Source: a virus
Length of the DNA stretch: 37,738 nucleotides
Virus record (IMG/VR): IMGVR_UViG_3300047319_000436
Coordinates: 1-37,738 of that record
Strand: one strand, 5' to 3'
This document shows positions 14,696 to 24,005 of the stretch, piece by piece. The position numbers and the translations under genes are program-made. Numbering within the stretch: the stretch's first letter is position 1; the number at the start of each line of letters is the position of its first letter. The notes under the pieces were generated by a model. The model did not search any database, was not told the DNA's origin, and was given only the letters and a program-made list of their open reading frames with translations.

Positions 14696-17653
14696 ATGGC
14701 AAGCTCCGCGGACTATAAACTCAAGTATTCCATCGAGGCAGACGGATCGAAGGCGACGGCCGAGATCAAGAAGGTCGAGACAGCCTATGGACGTCTAGCC
14801 AAGTCGACGGCGGGCGTGCAGGCCGGTGCTAAATCGGCCGCGAGCGAGGTCAGCAATGTCGTTGCCGCATTAACAGGCGACAGACTCTCCGGAGCCGCAT
14901 CTCAAATCACATCCCTCGCTAACGCATTCGGAGCCATTCCTGGCCCTGCAGGCCTCGCTGTCGGAGCCGTCGCATCATTTGGCGTCGCCGTTGTCGGCGT
15001 CGGCGGCGCGTTGTTCGAACTGACAAAGCATGCCGCCGAGTATGGCTCGACGATCTACGATGCATCGAAAAAGACCGGCCTGCATGCCGAGACTCTTTCG
15101 GCTATGGACCTCGCCGCAAAGCAGAGCGGCACATCGCTAGAAGCGGTTACGACCGGCATCGCAAAACTGACCAAAAATATCGGAGCAGGCACAGACGAGC
15201 TAAAGGCTTTCGGTATCACACCAAAGCAGGCCATCGCGGATCTCGACGGATCGCTCGCCAAGGTCTTCAAACGCATCAACGATGCAAAGCCGGGTTACGA
15301 GCAGATCACGCTCGCTCAGAAAGCTTTTGGCCGATCGGGTGCGGACCTTATCCCATTCATAAAAGAATTTAACGGCAACCTGCCGGCATTGATCGCGAAA
15401 TGCAAAGAGTTAGGCCTCACGCTCGGCGACGAGGACGCCAAACAAAGCCACGAGTTTACCGCACAGCTCGCCGAGCTCGAGCAACAGGCACAGACGCTCG
15501 GTGTCGCGTTCGCTCACGATCTGATGCCGGTCTTCAAGGACGCGATGCGTGACCTGGAAACTTGGCTTGGTCGCAATAAGGACACTTTCCATGAATGGGG
15601 CCAGATCGTCAGCGATATTATCCGCGGCGTCGTGAAGGACTTTGAAGACCTCGGTAAGTCCTATAGCAAAAATAATGATATGGGACTGCTCATGGCCGCC
15701 TTGCAGGGGACCGGTGTGGGCCAACTTGTCAGCGGACTTGCATATAAGGGCCAGCAGGAACGCATCGCCAACGCGCCGCCTGCATGGACGGGCCGCGGCT
15801 TCCAATTAAACCCTTACACGAACACGCTCGAGGCCCAGCCCGAAAAGCCGCAAGCCCCGTCAGGCATCCCGGATTTTGGGAAAGGCGGCGGTGCCGACAA
15901 GTTCAAGCTCAGCCCGGCGGGTAAGGCCCTAGTCGACACGGCAAACAAGATCGGTATATCTCCGCTGGACTTAGCGACGATCATCGGTTTTGAAACGGCG
16001 GGAACGTACTCGACCTCGAAGACAAATTCCATCGGCCGCTTTGGCCTGATCCAGTTCGGTAAATCAGAGGCGGCGGCCTATGGTGCGTCAAAGGGCCAAT
16101 CGTTCGAGACCCAACTCGACGCCGTTGCTAAATATCTCGTTGATCGCTTTACAAAGTCCGGAAAGGAACTCTCTGGGGCCAAATTGCTCGATCTCTATAC
16201 GGCTGTCATCGCCGGCAGCCCGACCGCATCTGCGACACGCACAGATCAGTACGGTACATCGGCACTCTCGGGCGTTCGCCGCATGCTGCTCGGCGGTACT
16301 CAACAAGCTGCTCTCGCCCGATTCTTTGGCGGTAAGGAAAGCAATGTCCCGGGCGACAAGGCCGGCACCGAATATCGCAACTTCGAAAAGGCAGCGAACG
16401 AGAAGGCCGAAAAAGACTGGAAAGAATACTGGCAATTTAAAAAGGACATTCAAAAAGAGGGCGTCGACTATCTACTGACGCAGGCCGAGCGCGAGTTGCA
16501 GATCATTCAGGATACGGGTGCCGGATATGTCGAGGCCACGCAAAAATCAAAGGCTGTAGCCGATCTTAAACTCCAAAGCTATGCCGACGAGATCACCGCT
16601 CTCGAGGAACTCTTCGATCATACGACCGATCTCGACAAGCAAACCGAGATTCGCCGTCAGATCGAGGTTAAGACGATCGAGATGCAGCGGGAGAAGATCA
16701 AGATCACTAATGACGAAAGTGATTCGATCGTAAAACTCACCTCGAAATACTACGACTTTACCGAGGGACTTAAAGCCGCACAGCAAGCGACCGAGGATTA
16801 CATGCAGTCGATGCCGAACGGACTGCCGCCAGGCTTTAAGGGCGGCGTTGGTACAGGAAGCGGTGCATACGAAACTGAGGAAGAACGACAGGCCCGGCTC
16901 GGACGCACGATCGGTAGTGGACAGACCCGTGACGCCTTTAGCGATCTGCGTCAGCATTTCGTTGACAAAAACAGCACCGGAATGATCGCTGGCGTCGATG
17001 CGATGACACAGGCGTTCTCGCAGCTTGGCCAGGCAGTAGGCTCGGCTGTTGAAGCTTTCGTTTTATATGGCAATGCCGGTGCATCTGTTCGCCAGGTTAC
17101 AGCACAGATCCTCGCCTCGATCGCGCAACAGGCGGCGGTCCAGGCTATCTATGAATTAGCTCAAGGGCTCGCCGTTCTCGCTCTTGCATTCTTTGGCGTG
17201 CCTAACGCTGGCCCGTCGGCCACGGCTCACTTTGCAGCAGCAGCAATGTACGGCCTGGTCGCTGGAGTCACTGCTGTTGCCGGCCGGGGCGTCGCTGGGA
17301 ATTCGATGAAAGGCGGAGCAGGCGGTGCGAAAGGGGCTGGAGCTCCCGGCTCGACCGGAGCGTATTCGTATGGCGGGACGGACAGCATTAACCAGCACCC
17401 GACGCCATACTCGCGGGCATCTGCTGACGCATACATCAGTGGCCATCGCGATCCTTTGGTCGCCGCTATCGATCGCAATACGCAGGCGACGCTGGCTCTG
17501 CATAAGAAGATCGACATCGCGAGACCTGGCGACGTTTTGACCCGCGGCATGGATCAAAAGCCGGGAGCAGTTGGTCACCAGGTCATTAAAGACATCGGGC
17601 GAAATGCCGCGATCGGGACCGGAATGTTAAAGGCAGCGGGGCAGAGACGATAA
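14696..17653 (+). CDS. Tape measure protein with embedded lysozyme-like domain
   Basis: The 985-residue protein is by far the longest in the tail region and follows the chaperone, as tape measures do. The N-terminal part is Ala/Gly/Ser-rich (residues 1-110, hydrophobic), then coiled coil. Residues about 405-550 form a transglycosylase-like domain: Glu433 in IGFETAG, then TNSIGRFGLIQFGKSEAAAYG. Residues about 560-700 are charged coiled coil. Hydrophobic segments near 820-860 could insert into the inner membrane during DNA entry. The C-terminus carries PGDVLTRGM (residues 944-952) and ends GMLKAAGQRR, a motif repeated in the small protein at 32736. At about 0.15 nm per residue the tail would be near 150 nm. 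Confidence 0.9.
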   Translation: MASSADYKLKYSIEADGSKATAEIKKVETAYGRLAKSTAGVQAGAKSAASEVSNVVAALTGDRLSGAASQITSLANAFGAIPGPAGLAVGAVASFGVAVVGVGGALFELTKHAAEYGSTIYDASKKTGLHAETLSAMDLAAKQSGTSLEAVTTGIAKLTKNIGAGTDELKAFGITPKQAIADLDGSLAKVFKRINDAKPGYEQITLAQKAFGRSGADLIPFIKEFNGNLPALIAKCKELGLTLGDEDAKQSHEFTAQLAELEQQAQTLGVAFAHDLMPVFKDAMRDLETWLGRNKDTFHEWGQIVSDIIRGVVKDFEDLGKSYSKNNDMGLLMAALQGTGVGQLVSGLAYKGQQERIANAPPAWTGRGFQLNPYTNTLEAQPEKPQAPSGIPDFGKGGGADKFKLSPAGKALVDTANKIGISPLDLATIIGFETAGTYSTSKTNSIGRFGLIQFGKSEAAAYGASKGQSFETQLDAVAKYLVDRFTKSGKELSGAKLLDLYTAVIAGSPTASATRTDQYGTSALSGVRRMLLGGTQQAALARFFGGKESNVPGDKAGTEYRNFEKAANEKAEKDWKEYWQFKKDIQKEGVDYLLTQAERELQIIQDTGAGYVEATQKSKAVADLKLQSYADEITALEELFDHTTDLDKQTEIRRQIEVKTIEMQREKIKITNDESDSIVKLTSKYYDFTEGLKAAQQATEDYMQSMPNGLPPGFKGGVGTGSGAYETEEERQARLGRTIGSGQTRDAFSDLRQHFVDKNSTGMIAGVDAMTQAFSQLGQAVGSAVEAFVLYGNAGASVRQVTAQILASIAQQAAVQAIYELAQGLAVLALAFFGVPNAGPSATAHFAAAAMYGLVAGVTAVAGRGVAGNSMKGGAGGAKGAGAPGSTGAYSYGGTDSINQHPTPYSRASADAYISGHRDPLVAAIDRNTQATLALHKKIDIARPGDVLTRGMDQKPGAVGHQVIKDIGRNAAIGTGMLKAAGQRR

Positions 17654-17656
17654 CAG

Positions 17657-18238
17657 ATGCCATACGACACAATAAATCTGACCGGAATGGACATCAACAC
17701 TGTTGACTGGACAGGCTCGCGTCTGCGTGTCTCGTTCGGCCACGGTTACGGTGCGTTTGCTCTGACCGGCAATCCGGCGGGTTTGCACAAGTGGAAGATC
17801 TCTGACAGTGGTGTCCTGCCCGATCGTGACAGTGCTGACTACGGCCCGATCGACGGCGTGTCTCGTTTCGACTATTACTACAACTTTTTCAAGGACCACA
17901 CGACCGGGGCCGAAGAGATCTTTATCATCACCTGGCGTGGCAAGAGCTATCACGCATGTTTCTCAGACCCGACGCAAACGTATCAACGTTTTACCGAGGA
18001 CCTTTTCTCGGGTGGCGTCGACATCCAGCAGCGACGCGTCGCAGGGTTTCCTTATGAGGGCGACGGATCGGTTGATACGACGCCGCCCAGCGTTCCGACA
18101 GGATTGGCGGGTGTCGGGTTGACATCGACATCTATTCGGGTGACGTGGGAGCCGGCAACAGATCCTGATTTCGACGTTGACGGCGGTGACTCAGGTTCGT
18201 TAACAAGCACACTTGATGGCGGCGACGCAGAGGGTTAA
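17657..18238 (+). CDS. Distal tail / minor tail protein ending in the first half of an FN3 domain
   Basis: Residues 1-140 form a beta-rich domain (VDWTGSRLRVSFGHGYG, FFKDHTTGAEEIFIITWRGKSYHACF, DLFSGGVDIQQRRVAGFPYEG) in the slot of lambda gpM/gpL, immediately after the tape measure. From about residue 145 the sequence becomes the first half of a fibronectin type III domain (TPPSVPTGLAGVGLTSTSI, then VTWEPATDPD). It stops being FN3 after Asp171 and continues as a short Asp/Gly/Ser tail to the stop. The missing second half of the same domain begins the gene at 20624. The gene thus appears interrupted by the fibre gene that follows. Confidence 0.75.
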   Translation: MPYDTINLTGMDINTVDWTGSRLRVSFGHGYGAFALTGNPAGLHKWKISDSGVLPDRDSADYGPIDGVSRFDYYYNFFKDHTTGAEEIFIITWRGKSYHACFSDPTQTYQRFTEDLFSGGVDIQQRRVAGFPYEGDGSVDTTPPSVPTGLAGVGLTSTSIRVTWEPATDPDFDVDGGDSGSLTSTLDGGDAEG

Positions 18239-18240
18239 TT

Positions 18241-20616
18241 ATGCCAGGAGTAAGAATACAACTTAGACGCGATACGGCGAGCCAGTGGGCCTCGGTGAAT
18301 CCTATTTTGCGGGCCGGTGAAATGGGCCTCGAAACCGATACCGACAAGATCAAGGTCGGCGACGGCTCAAGCCATTGGAACGATCTTACTTACAAGTTCG
18401 GGGCGATCACTAATAACAACACGATCACCGTAACCGGCGGCAACATGGCCGCAGCGTCGGGATTCGCAAATGCGGACGCGATCATTACGCATTTTGGGCT
18501 GTCGGATATTCCTGTGTTCATGGATTCGAATATTGCGATACCGTCGCTGAAAACTTTCCCCTCCAACTCGGCATTTGTCCCGGGCGGCGGCAAGTTCGTC
18601 AAAAGCAGTTCGGGTGCTATACATTTCGCGGGTCCCGGCCTTGTCGATACAGAATCACAATTACCAGTATTTTCCGGGTTTGCGGCGGGTGACGTCACGT
18701 GGACGAGTGCTAATGCCTATGAACGGCCATCAGTCATATCTACGGAACTTTGGGACACGGGAAATACGTCATTAACCGACCGTTTGGATCGGGCAGATAA
18801 AGCCGTCGCCTCGGGTGTTCAAATAAAAATCGCTTGTTATCCGCGTGTCATCACGGGCACAGTCACGTTTCGCCAGAACAGAGAGATATTTTTCACAGAT
18901 GGAGATTACACGAACACAAGCAGTACTCAGCCATTTCTGTTGGATAGCTATATGCATATGCATGGCTCTTGGCTGGCAAAGCTCCACGAAGGCATTACCG
19001 CACCATCGAATCAGCTTGTCGGGGTTGTATCGCTTCACGATGCCCTGGAAAGCATTATTGTCGAAAACCTCTGGTTCGAGGGCAATCTGTTTACTACCAC
19101 TTCCAATGCCGGCGCAACTGTCATTTTGGGCAACGCCCACAACTCGGCTATTAGGAACAATGTATTTTACCGTGTCCATGAGTATGCTACAACTCTTGGC
19201 GGGTACAGTGATACCGGGAACTACGCCCTAAACTCCGAGATCAGCGACAACCTTTTTATTAGCTGCGGCCTTCAGGTTACGCCACTGATAAATGGCAAGA
19301 ACATCCGAATCGTTCGCAACCGATATTATCAGGCGCAAAGTACTGAGTCGCCTAGTTATGCAGTCATTGATATTGAGCCGAATCTGGCCGGTGACATTAT
19401 TGACGGCCTGATAATCGAGGACAATTATATTGACGCCAGAGATCCCACGCCAGCACCACAGAACTTTGCCACAACCGCTGTGAACACGGGCGCTGACACC
19501 GTCACCCTGCCCAATCACGGCATTGGTAGTAATCGGATCGGGCAATTTACCACTACCGGCACCCTTCCTGCAGGTCTCTCGTTAGCAACTGACTACATGG
19601 TTATTCCGTTGGATAACAATACGATACAAGTAAAAATTCCCGGCACTTCCACTCCAATAAACATCACAAGTCAGGGAACAGGAACGCACACGTTTACGAC
19701 TACTCCAAAGTTTGTCAATGGGATTATCGTACAAGCCGGTGGCGCAAACGCGGGGTGCGTAAATGTTAGCGTTCATAAGAACACGATATTTGGCAGTTAT
19801 CTATCAAATGGAATACAAGTTACAGGTGGTCAATATTTCAACGTCGCTAATAATTATGTTAATTTCGCAGGCCAATCTGCGGTCAATGCAAACCAGATAG
19901 CCAACGGAGATTTCAGCAACAACCATGCGTATAAATCAGGCACCGGCGGTGTAAAAACTTATACTTTTCTTGGGTGCAGTGACTGTTTTATTGACGGTCA
20001 GCGGATGGATGGTGACAATCCTGGCGATTACGCACATCAAGAAACTGAATCGACCGGAACAGTCAATACTTCCAGCACGGGCAACACAGTTACCAGAACC
20101 GCTGGCATATTGTTCTATCCGTGGATGGTCGGGAAAACGATCACGGTCAATTCTGTTGACCGTGTCATTGCCACCGTTACAGATATTACTCACTGCACGC
20201 TGACCACGGACCCCGGCAATCATACGGGCGTAGCCCTAACTTCAAAATTTGCGAACAACCAATATTCCAATAACAACGGCGATTATGCGTTAGTAGGAAC
20301 GTCGCAGATAGTGAGCGCATTCGAAGACGGCAAGTTAACGACTGTTGCAGATACCGCTTACACGGCGTTGTTCTCTGACGGCATCATTGTGTACACCACA
20401 TTGACGGCTGGCCGCACGGTCACACTACTGTCTGCCGTCGGTCGTAAAGGTAAAGAACTCATTATCAAGGACGGTGCGGGCTCGGCGTCCACGCACAACA
20501 TCACAGTTGACGGTGCGGGCTCGGAGACTATCGACGGTTCGCTGACCTATGTGATCAGTGCGAACTACGGCAAGGTGCGGATCAAGAGTGACGGAGCTAA
20601 TTGGATAACTCTGTAA
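18241..20616 (+). CDS. Tail fibre / receptor-binding protein with Mtd-type N-terminus and beta-helix
   Basis: Residues 1-50 match the N-terminal attachment domain of Mtd-like tropism proteins (VRIQLRRDTASQWASVNPIL, GEMGLETDTDKIKVGDG). Residues about 190-600 have the short repeating strands and Asn/Gly-rich turns of a right-handed parallel beta-helix (for example IRIVRNRYYQ, IIDGLIIEDNYIDARD, GCVNVSVHKNTI). The C-terminal 50 residues (NITVDGAGSETIDGSL, YGKVRIKSDGANWITL) form a short trimeric-fibre end domain. It is probably the main receptor-binding fibre. Unlike classic Mtd, no reverse transcriptase or variable repeat is nearby. Confidence 0.75.
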   Translation: MPGVRIQLRRDTASQWASVNPILRAGEMGLETDTDKIKVGDGSSHWNDLTYKFGAITNNNTITVTGGNMAAASGFANADAIITHFGLSDIPVFMDSNIAIPSLKTFPSNSAFVPGGGKFVKSSSGAIHFAGPGLVDTESQLPVFSGFAAGDVTWTSANAYERPSVISTELWDTGNTSLTDRLDRADKAVASGVQIKIACYPRVITGTVTFRQNREIFFTDGDYTNTSSTQPFLLDSYMHMHGSWLAKLHEGITAPSNQLVGVVSLHDALESIIVENLWFEGNLFTTTSNAGATVILGNAHNSAIRNNVFYRVHEYATTLGGYSDTGNYALNSEISDNLFISCGLQVTPLINGKNIRIVRNRYYQAQSTESPSYAVIDIEPNLAGDIIDGLIIEDNYIDARDPTPAPQNFATTAVNTGADTVTLPNHGIGSNRIGQFTTTGTLPAGLSLATDYMVIPLDNNTIQVKIPGTSTPINITSQGTGTHTFTTTPKFVNGIIVQAGGANAGCVNVSVHKNTIFGSYLSNGIQVTGGQYFNVANNYVNFAGQSAVNANQIANGDFSNNHAYKSGTGGVKTYTFLGCSDCFIDGQRMDGDNPGDYAHQETESTGTVNTSSTGNTVTRTAGILFYPWMVGKTITVNSVDRVIATVTDITHCTLTTDPGNHTGVALTSKFANNQYSNNNGDYALVGTSQIVSAFEDGKLTTVADTAYTALFSDGIIVYTTLTAGRTVTLLSAVGRKGKELIIKDGAGSASTHNITVDGAGSETIDGSLTYVISANYGKVRIKSDGANWITL

Positions 20617-20623
20617 TGGGAAT

Positions 20624-21472
20624 ATGTCAGTAGCAGGCTACAAATTAAGGATCGACGGCGTAACGGTGATCGACGTTGGTAACGTCCTGACGCATGACGT
20701 GACCGGCCTCGCGGCGGGTTCGAGTCACGGCTTTGAGGTACTGGCATACGATCAAGCCGGTAACGAATCGGAGTATTGCGATTCTGTTGTCGGATCTACT
20801 CTCAGCCCGCCCAGCACGAGTATTTACATCGATTACGATCCGGCCGGCTTGGCACTCGCCAACAACGATCCGATCTCGACGTTGGTTGATTCCGTTGCAG
20901 CACGGAATGCGACACAGAGCGGATCGAACCGGCCGACTTATGTCACCAATGCGATCAATACGAGTTTGCCGGCGATCGATTTCCTGAAATCGTCAGCCGA
21001 ATATTTCAATTTACCGAACCTTTCGGCATTGACTGCGGCGACGAGCCACCTGGTCGTGAAATGCAACGCGGATCCGCCGTCGGATTCAACGAAAAGTGGC
21101 CTGTGGAAGATTGGCACAACGACTGACGACACCTATTTTTCTCATGATACGGACGGCATTGTTTATGACGGTTTCGGAACGACAGTTCGTAAAACCGTTG
21201 GTGATCCGACGCCATCGCTCGCGTCGTGGCGTATCTACTCGATCCGCTGTGCGGCCGGTGTCTGGACGGCATATCTTGACGGAACACAGATATTCACAAC
21301 CGCGACAAATACCGTCGGCTTCACGGCCTCACCGACACTTGGACGAGGTGACACGGGCACCAGGTATTTCGACGGCAGAATCGCTCGCTGGATCATTTAC
21401 TCCGTAAATCAAACGAACACAGATTTTAATAACGCGATCGCATATTTGAAAGCGGTTTACGGAATTGCATAA
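20624..21472 (+). CDS. Second half of an FN3 domain plus a LamG/concanavalin-like lectin domain
   Basis: Residues 3-60 read as the second half of an FN3 domain (VAGYKLRIDGVTVIDVGN, LTHDVTGLAAGSSHGFEVLA, YDQAGNESEY) without its first strands. Residues about 70-282 form a beta-sandwich of the LamG/concanavalin type (YFNLPNLSAL, SLASWRIYSIRCAAG, WTAYLDGTQIFT, GRIARWIIYSVNQTNTDF), a fold often used for glycan binding at phage tail tips. The frame matches that of the gene ending at 18238, so the two were probably one protein of about 450 residues. The start follows the fibre stop by 7 bases with a weak GGGA binding site; it overlaps the hub gene by one base. Confidence 0.7.
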   Translation: MSVAGYKLRIDGVTVIDVGNVLTHDVTGLAAGSSHGFEVLAYDQAGNESEYCDSVVGSTLSPPSTSIYIDYDPAGLALANNDPISTLVDSVAARNATQSGSNRPTYVTNAINTSLPAIDFLKSSAEYFNLPNLSALTAATSHLVVKCNADPPSDSTKSGLWKIGTTTDDTYFSHDTDGIVYDGFGTTVRKTVGDPTPSLASWRIYSIRCAAGVWTAYLDGTQIFTTATNTVGFTASPTLGRGDTGTRYFDGRIARWIIYSVNQTNTDFNNAIAYLKAVYGIA

Positions 21473-23745
21473 TGCCCGAATTTGACTCGACAACCAGGAC
21501 AAAGCTCGCGACGCTGAGGGCAGCTCATCCCGACGGTGCCGGCATCGAGGTCCAGGAGCTTGTGCAAATAGACTGGCCATCGCCTGACGGTACGATCTAT
21601 TACGGGACAACGCAGGTCGATGAGATATCGAGTGTCGCTCCGTCGGTGTCGCCGATCGAGACCAGGCTCGTGCCCGGCGGCGATCCGAATTCCTTTTTGC
21701 CTGTTGGCTTGAATGCAACGGTCGGTGATGAGTCTGTAGATCTCGCTTTCAACGATCTTGACGGCGTAATGTCGGATCTCATCGAAACGCACGGCGAGGG
21801 CATCAAGGTCTCGCTTTACTATTGGTTTCCCGAGATCGAACTGCTTCTGCCATTATGGTTCGGCCACCTGCAGCACGGTGACGGCGGCGAGGTCGATGTC
21901 ATCAAATTGAAGGCGGTCCAGGGCTTTCGTGCACAGGACGTTGATGTTCCCGGGCGTCGTCATTATCAGCAGTGTCAGGCCGTCTTTGGCGGACTGCTCG
22001 AGACTCAGGTACAGATCGACGAGGGCGATTGCCCGTACAACCTGCAACTCGGCGGCGGCATAGGAAATAACAATCCCGCAACGTCTCTGCCGTGGACGTT
22101 TTGCGATCGTAGAGATCTGTCGAGCTGCACCGCACGAGCCGTTGATCCGTTATTCCATCTCTCGCATCTCGACGTCACGACGGTCGTATTAAATCAACAG
22201 ACTCATGGCGGTAATCTCTATTCATCTTCGCAGGGGAATGAGAACAACCTTGAAGACCCGGTCCGAGTCGTTATGGGCTGGCGGCGGATCTATGACATGA
22301 AGGTCATGGAGCTTCGCCTTGACCTTGATAATAATCACCCGAGCGATGGTTTCTTTGCCGCGTATTACGAAGCCGGCGAAGGCCCGATGCCGCTCGATGT
22401 GTTTACGAATACAGTCATAACCATCGGCGGAAACGCGCAGCAGGGCACTGGCATTCGTTACGGGTATCGCCGCGGACTCAGAGGCGACAACCAAACACCG
22501 GCACCGCTCTCGACGCACGGTTACAGCGGCACCGCTTACATCATTTATTGGTGGGGCCCGATCGATCCGTCGACAGTCGATCCGGCGTCGGCAACGGCGT
22601 CGACCTTTGTTAATGGCGGCCTCTCGAACGTCCGCATCTTCGACGATCCGACGGACATCACGTCATATACCGAGGCCTGCACAAATAACCGCGTCTGGCA
22701 GATCGCACGGATGATGTGCGACAAACGCTGGGGCTATGGATTTGATTACTCGCGGCTGTCGCTCGACTCATGGATAGACGCCGCGGCCTGGTGCGATGAG
22801 TTCGTTAGGTTCACTGACTCGTTTGGCACGAATTGGGACCATTATCGCGCACTCTCGAATGTAGATCTCAACGGCCGCAAGATACAACAGCAGATCGATG
22901 ACATCTGTATTGCCGGACGTCTGTCGCGGCCTTTCATTTTTAACGGCAAGATCCACATAATGCCGCTTCGTAAATTGACCGATGACGAGCTCGCCGCGTG
23001 TCCCGTCTTTACCGACGAGGGCGACTCGCCGAACGTAATTTTCGATGAGCCGGAAGAAGGCGTTTTCAAATCGACGCTCAAGATCGGCCCGCGAAAGTCG
23101 GCTCAGGACCTGCCGAACCGTATCGAATGCACCTACGACGCCTCGATAAACGATTTTTTAGAGACTCCGCTCGCTCCCGTCGAGGACATCGACGCCCAGC
23201 TCGCAGCCGGCCGCGTCATCGGCGATCACTCGAAAAAGCAGAACATTAAGAAATACAGCCTACTCGGCGTCACCGAAGAGCCGGCAGCGATAAAGGTCGC
23301 GTGGTCCATCCTCGATCTCGGAGAGCTCGACCAGGGCGGCCTCAGAAATAATCTGCCGATCACTTTCAAATGCTGGTTCGCCGACGCTCTGCAGCTACAC
23401 CCGCACAAGGTCATTAAATTCGTAAATGCCGCAAGGCTCAATACGCGGTACGGCTTCACATATTTTCGCATCGCCGCCGATGGCATCAAGCGCGACAACG
23501 ATCTCACGTACGAGATCACGGCGTGGGCCTATAACGAAGACTACATGGCGACGTTTGAAACAGATCCGGGTTCAGATCCGGGCGGTGGCCCCGGCGATGG
23601 CGGTGGCATTGATCCGGGCACAGGCGGCGGCGGGCCCGGAGGCGGTGGTAGCGGCGGCGGCGACGATCACCCGCCTTGTGTATTGCAATTCGGCGACATC
23701 ACGCTCGTCGACGGTCTGATGCGAATAGATATAGGGAACTGTTAA
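21472..23745 (+). CDS. Baseplate hub / host specificity protein, gpL- and gpJ-like parts in one chain
   Basis: Of 757 residues, about 1-220 resemble gpL-type tail-tip proteins: a beta-barrel region (LLPLWFGHLQHG, VDVIKLKAVQGFRAQDV) followed by four Cys in the arrangement QQC, GDC, TFC, SSC, which in lambda gpL hold an iron-sulfur cluster. Residues about 360-690 match gpJ-type hub proteins (TNNRVWQIARMMCDKRWGYG, WIDAAAWCDEFVRFT, LNGRKIQQQIDDICIAGRLS, FKSTLKIGPRKS). A Gly/Pro-rich linker near 697-730 leads to a short C-terminal domain. The protein closes the tail tip and links fibres to the tube. Confidence 0.8.
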   Translation: MPEFDSTTRTKLATLRAAHPDGAGIEVQELVQIDWPSPDGTIYYGTTQVDEISSVAPSVSPIETRLVPGGDPNSFLPVGLNATVGDESVDLAFNDLDGVMSDLIETHGEGIKVSLYYWFPEIELLLPLWFGHLQHGDGGEVDVIKLKAVQGFRAQDVDVPGRRHYQQCQAVFGGLLETQVQIDEGDCPYNLQLGGGIGNNNPATSLPWTFCDRRDLSSCTARAVDPLFHLSHLDVTTVVLNQQTHGGNLYSSSQGNENNLEDPVRVVMGWRRIYDMKVMELRLDLDNNHPSDGFFAAYYEAGEGPMPLDVFTNTVITIGGNAQQGTGIRYGYRRGLRGDNQTPAPLSTHGYSGTAYIIYWWGPIDPSTVDPASATASTFVNGGLSNVRIFDDPTDITSYTEACTNNRVWQIARMMCDKRWGYGFDYSRLSLDSWIDAAAWCDEFVRFTDSFGTNWDHYRALSNVDLNGRKIQQQIDDICIAGRLSRPFIFNGKIHIMPLRKLTDDELAACPVFTDEGDSPNVIFDEPEEGVFKSTLKIGPRKSAQDLPNRIECTYDASINDFLETPLAPVEDIDAQLAAGRVIGDHSKKQNIKKYSLLGVTEEPAAIKVAWSILDLGELDQGGLRNNLPITFKCWFADALQLHPHKVIKFVNAARLNTRYGFTYFRIAADGIKRDNDLTYEITAWAYNEDYMATFETDPGSDPGGGPGDGGGIDPGTGGGGPGGGGSGGGDDHPPCVLQFGDITLVDGLMRIDIGNC

Positions 23746-23747
23746 TT

Positions 23748-24005
23748 ATGGCGAGCAATTACGCGGCTTTTAACGTGAATTACGAAACGGTACCGGGGCA
23801 GATTTTGTCAGTCGGTGCCGGCGTGTCAGTCAAGATACGCTCCGAAGGCGTAGGCTCGGATGCCGCCGAATCGCCTTTGACGACGGATGCGGACGGTCAT
23901 ATTGCGGCGGGAACGCTGGCGGCAATTGCAGTCGGCCACGTCGTGCATTTTCGCGTCGAGAATTTTAACGGTATGGCATTCAGCGTCTCGCAAACTACTA
24001 CATAA
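23748..24005 (+). CDS. Small beta-rich tail-tip protein
   Basis: The most likely start is ATG at 23748, just after the hub stop, giving 85 residues. The sequence has the style of a carboxypeptidase regulatory-like or fibre-cap domain (VSVKIRSEGVGSDAAESPLT, TDADGHIAAGTLAAIAVG, VVHFRVENFNG). It overlaps the next gene by one base. Likely a minor tail-tip component; no exact family is recognised. Confidence 0.55.
   Translation: MASNYAAFNVNYETVPGQILSVGAGVSVKIRSEGVGSDAAESPLTTDADGHIAAGTLAAIAVGHVVHFRVENFNGMAFSVSQTTT

Noticed and set aside
18241-20616. Diversity-generating retroelement suggested by the Mtd-type N-terminus
   Set aside because: No reverse transcriptase, template repeat or variable repeat with adenine-targeted differences is visible in the window; the Mtd-type attachment domain also occurs in ordinary fibres.
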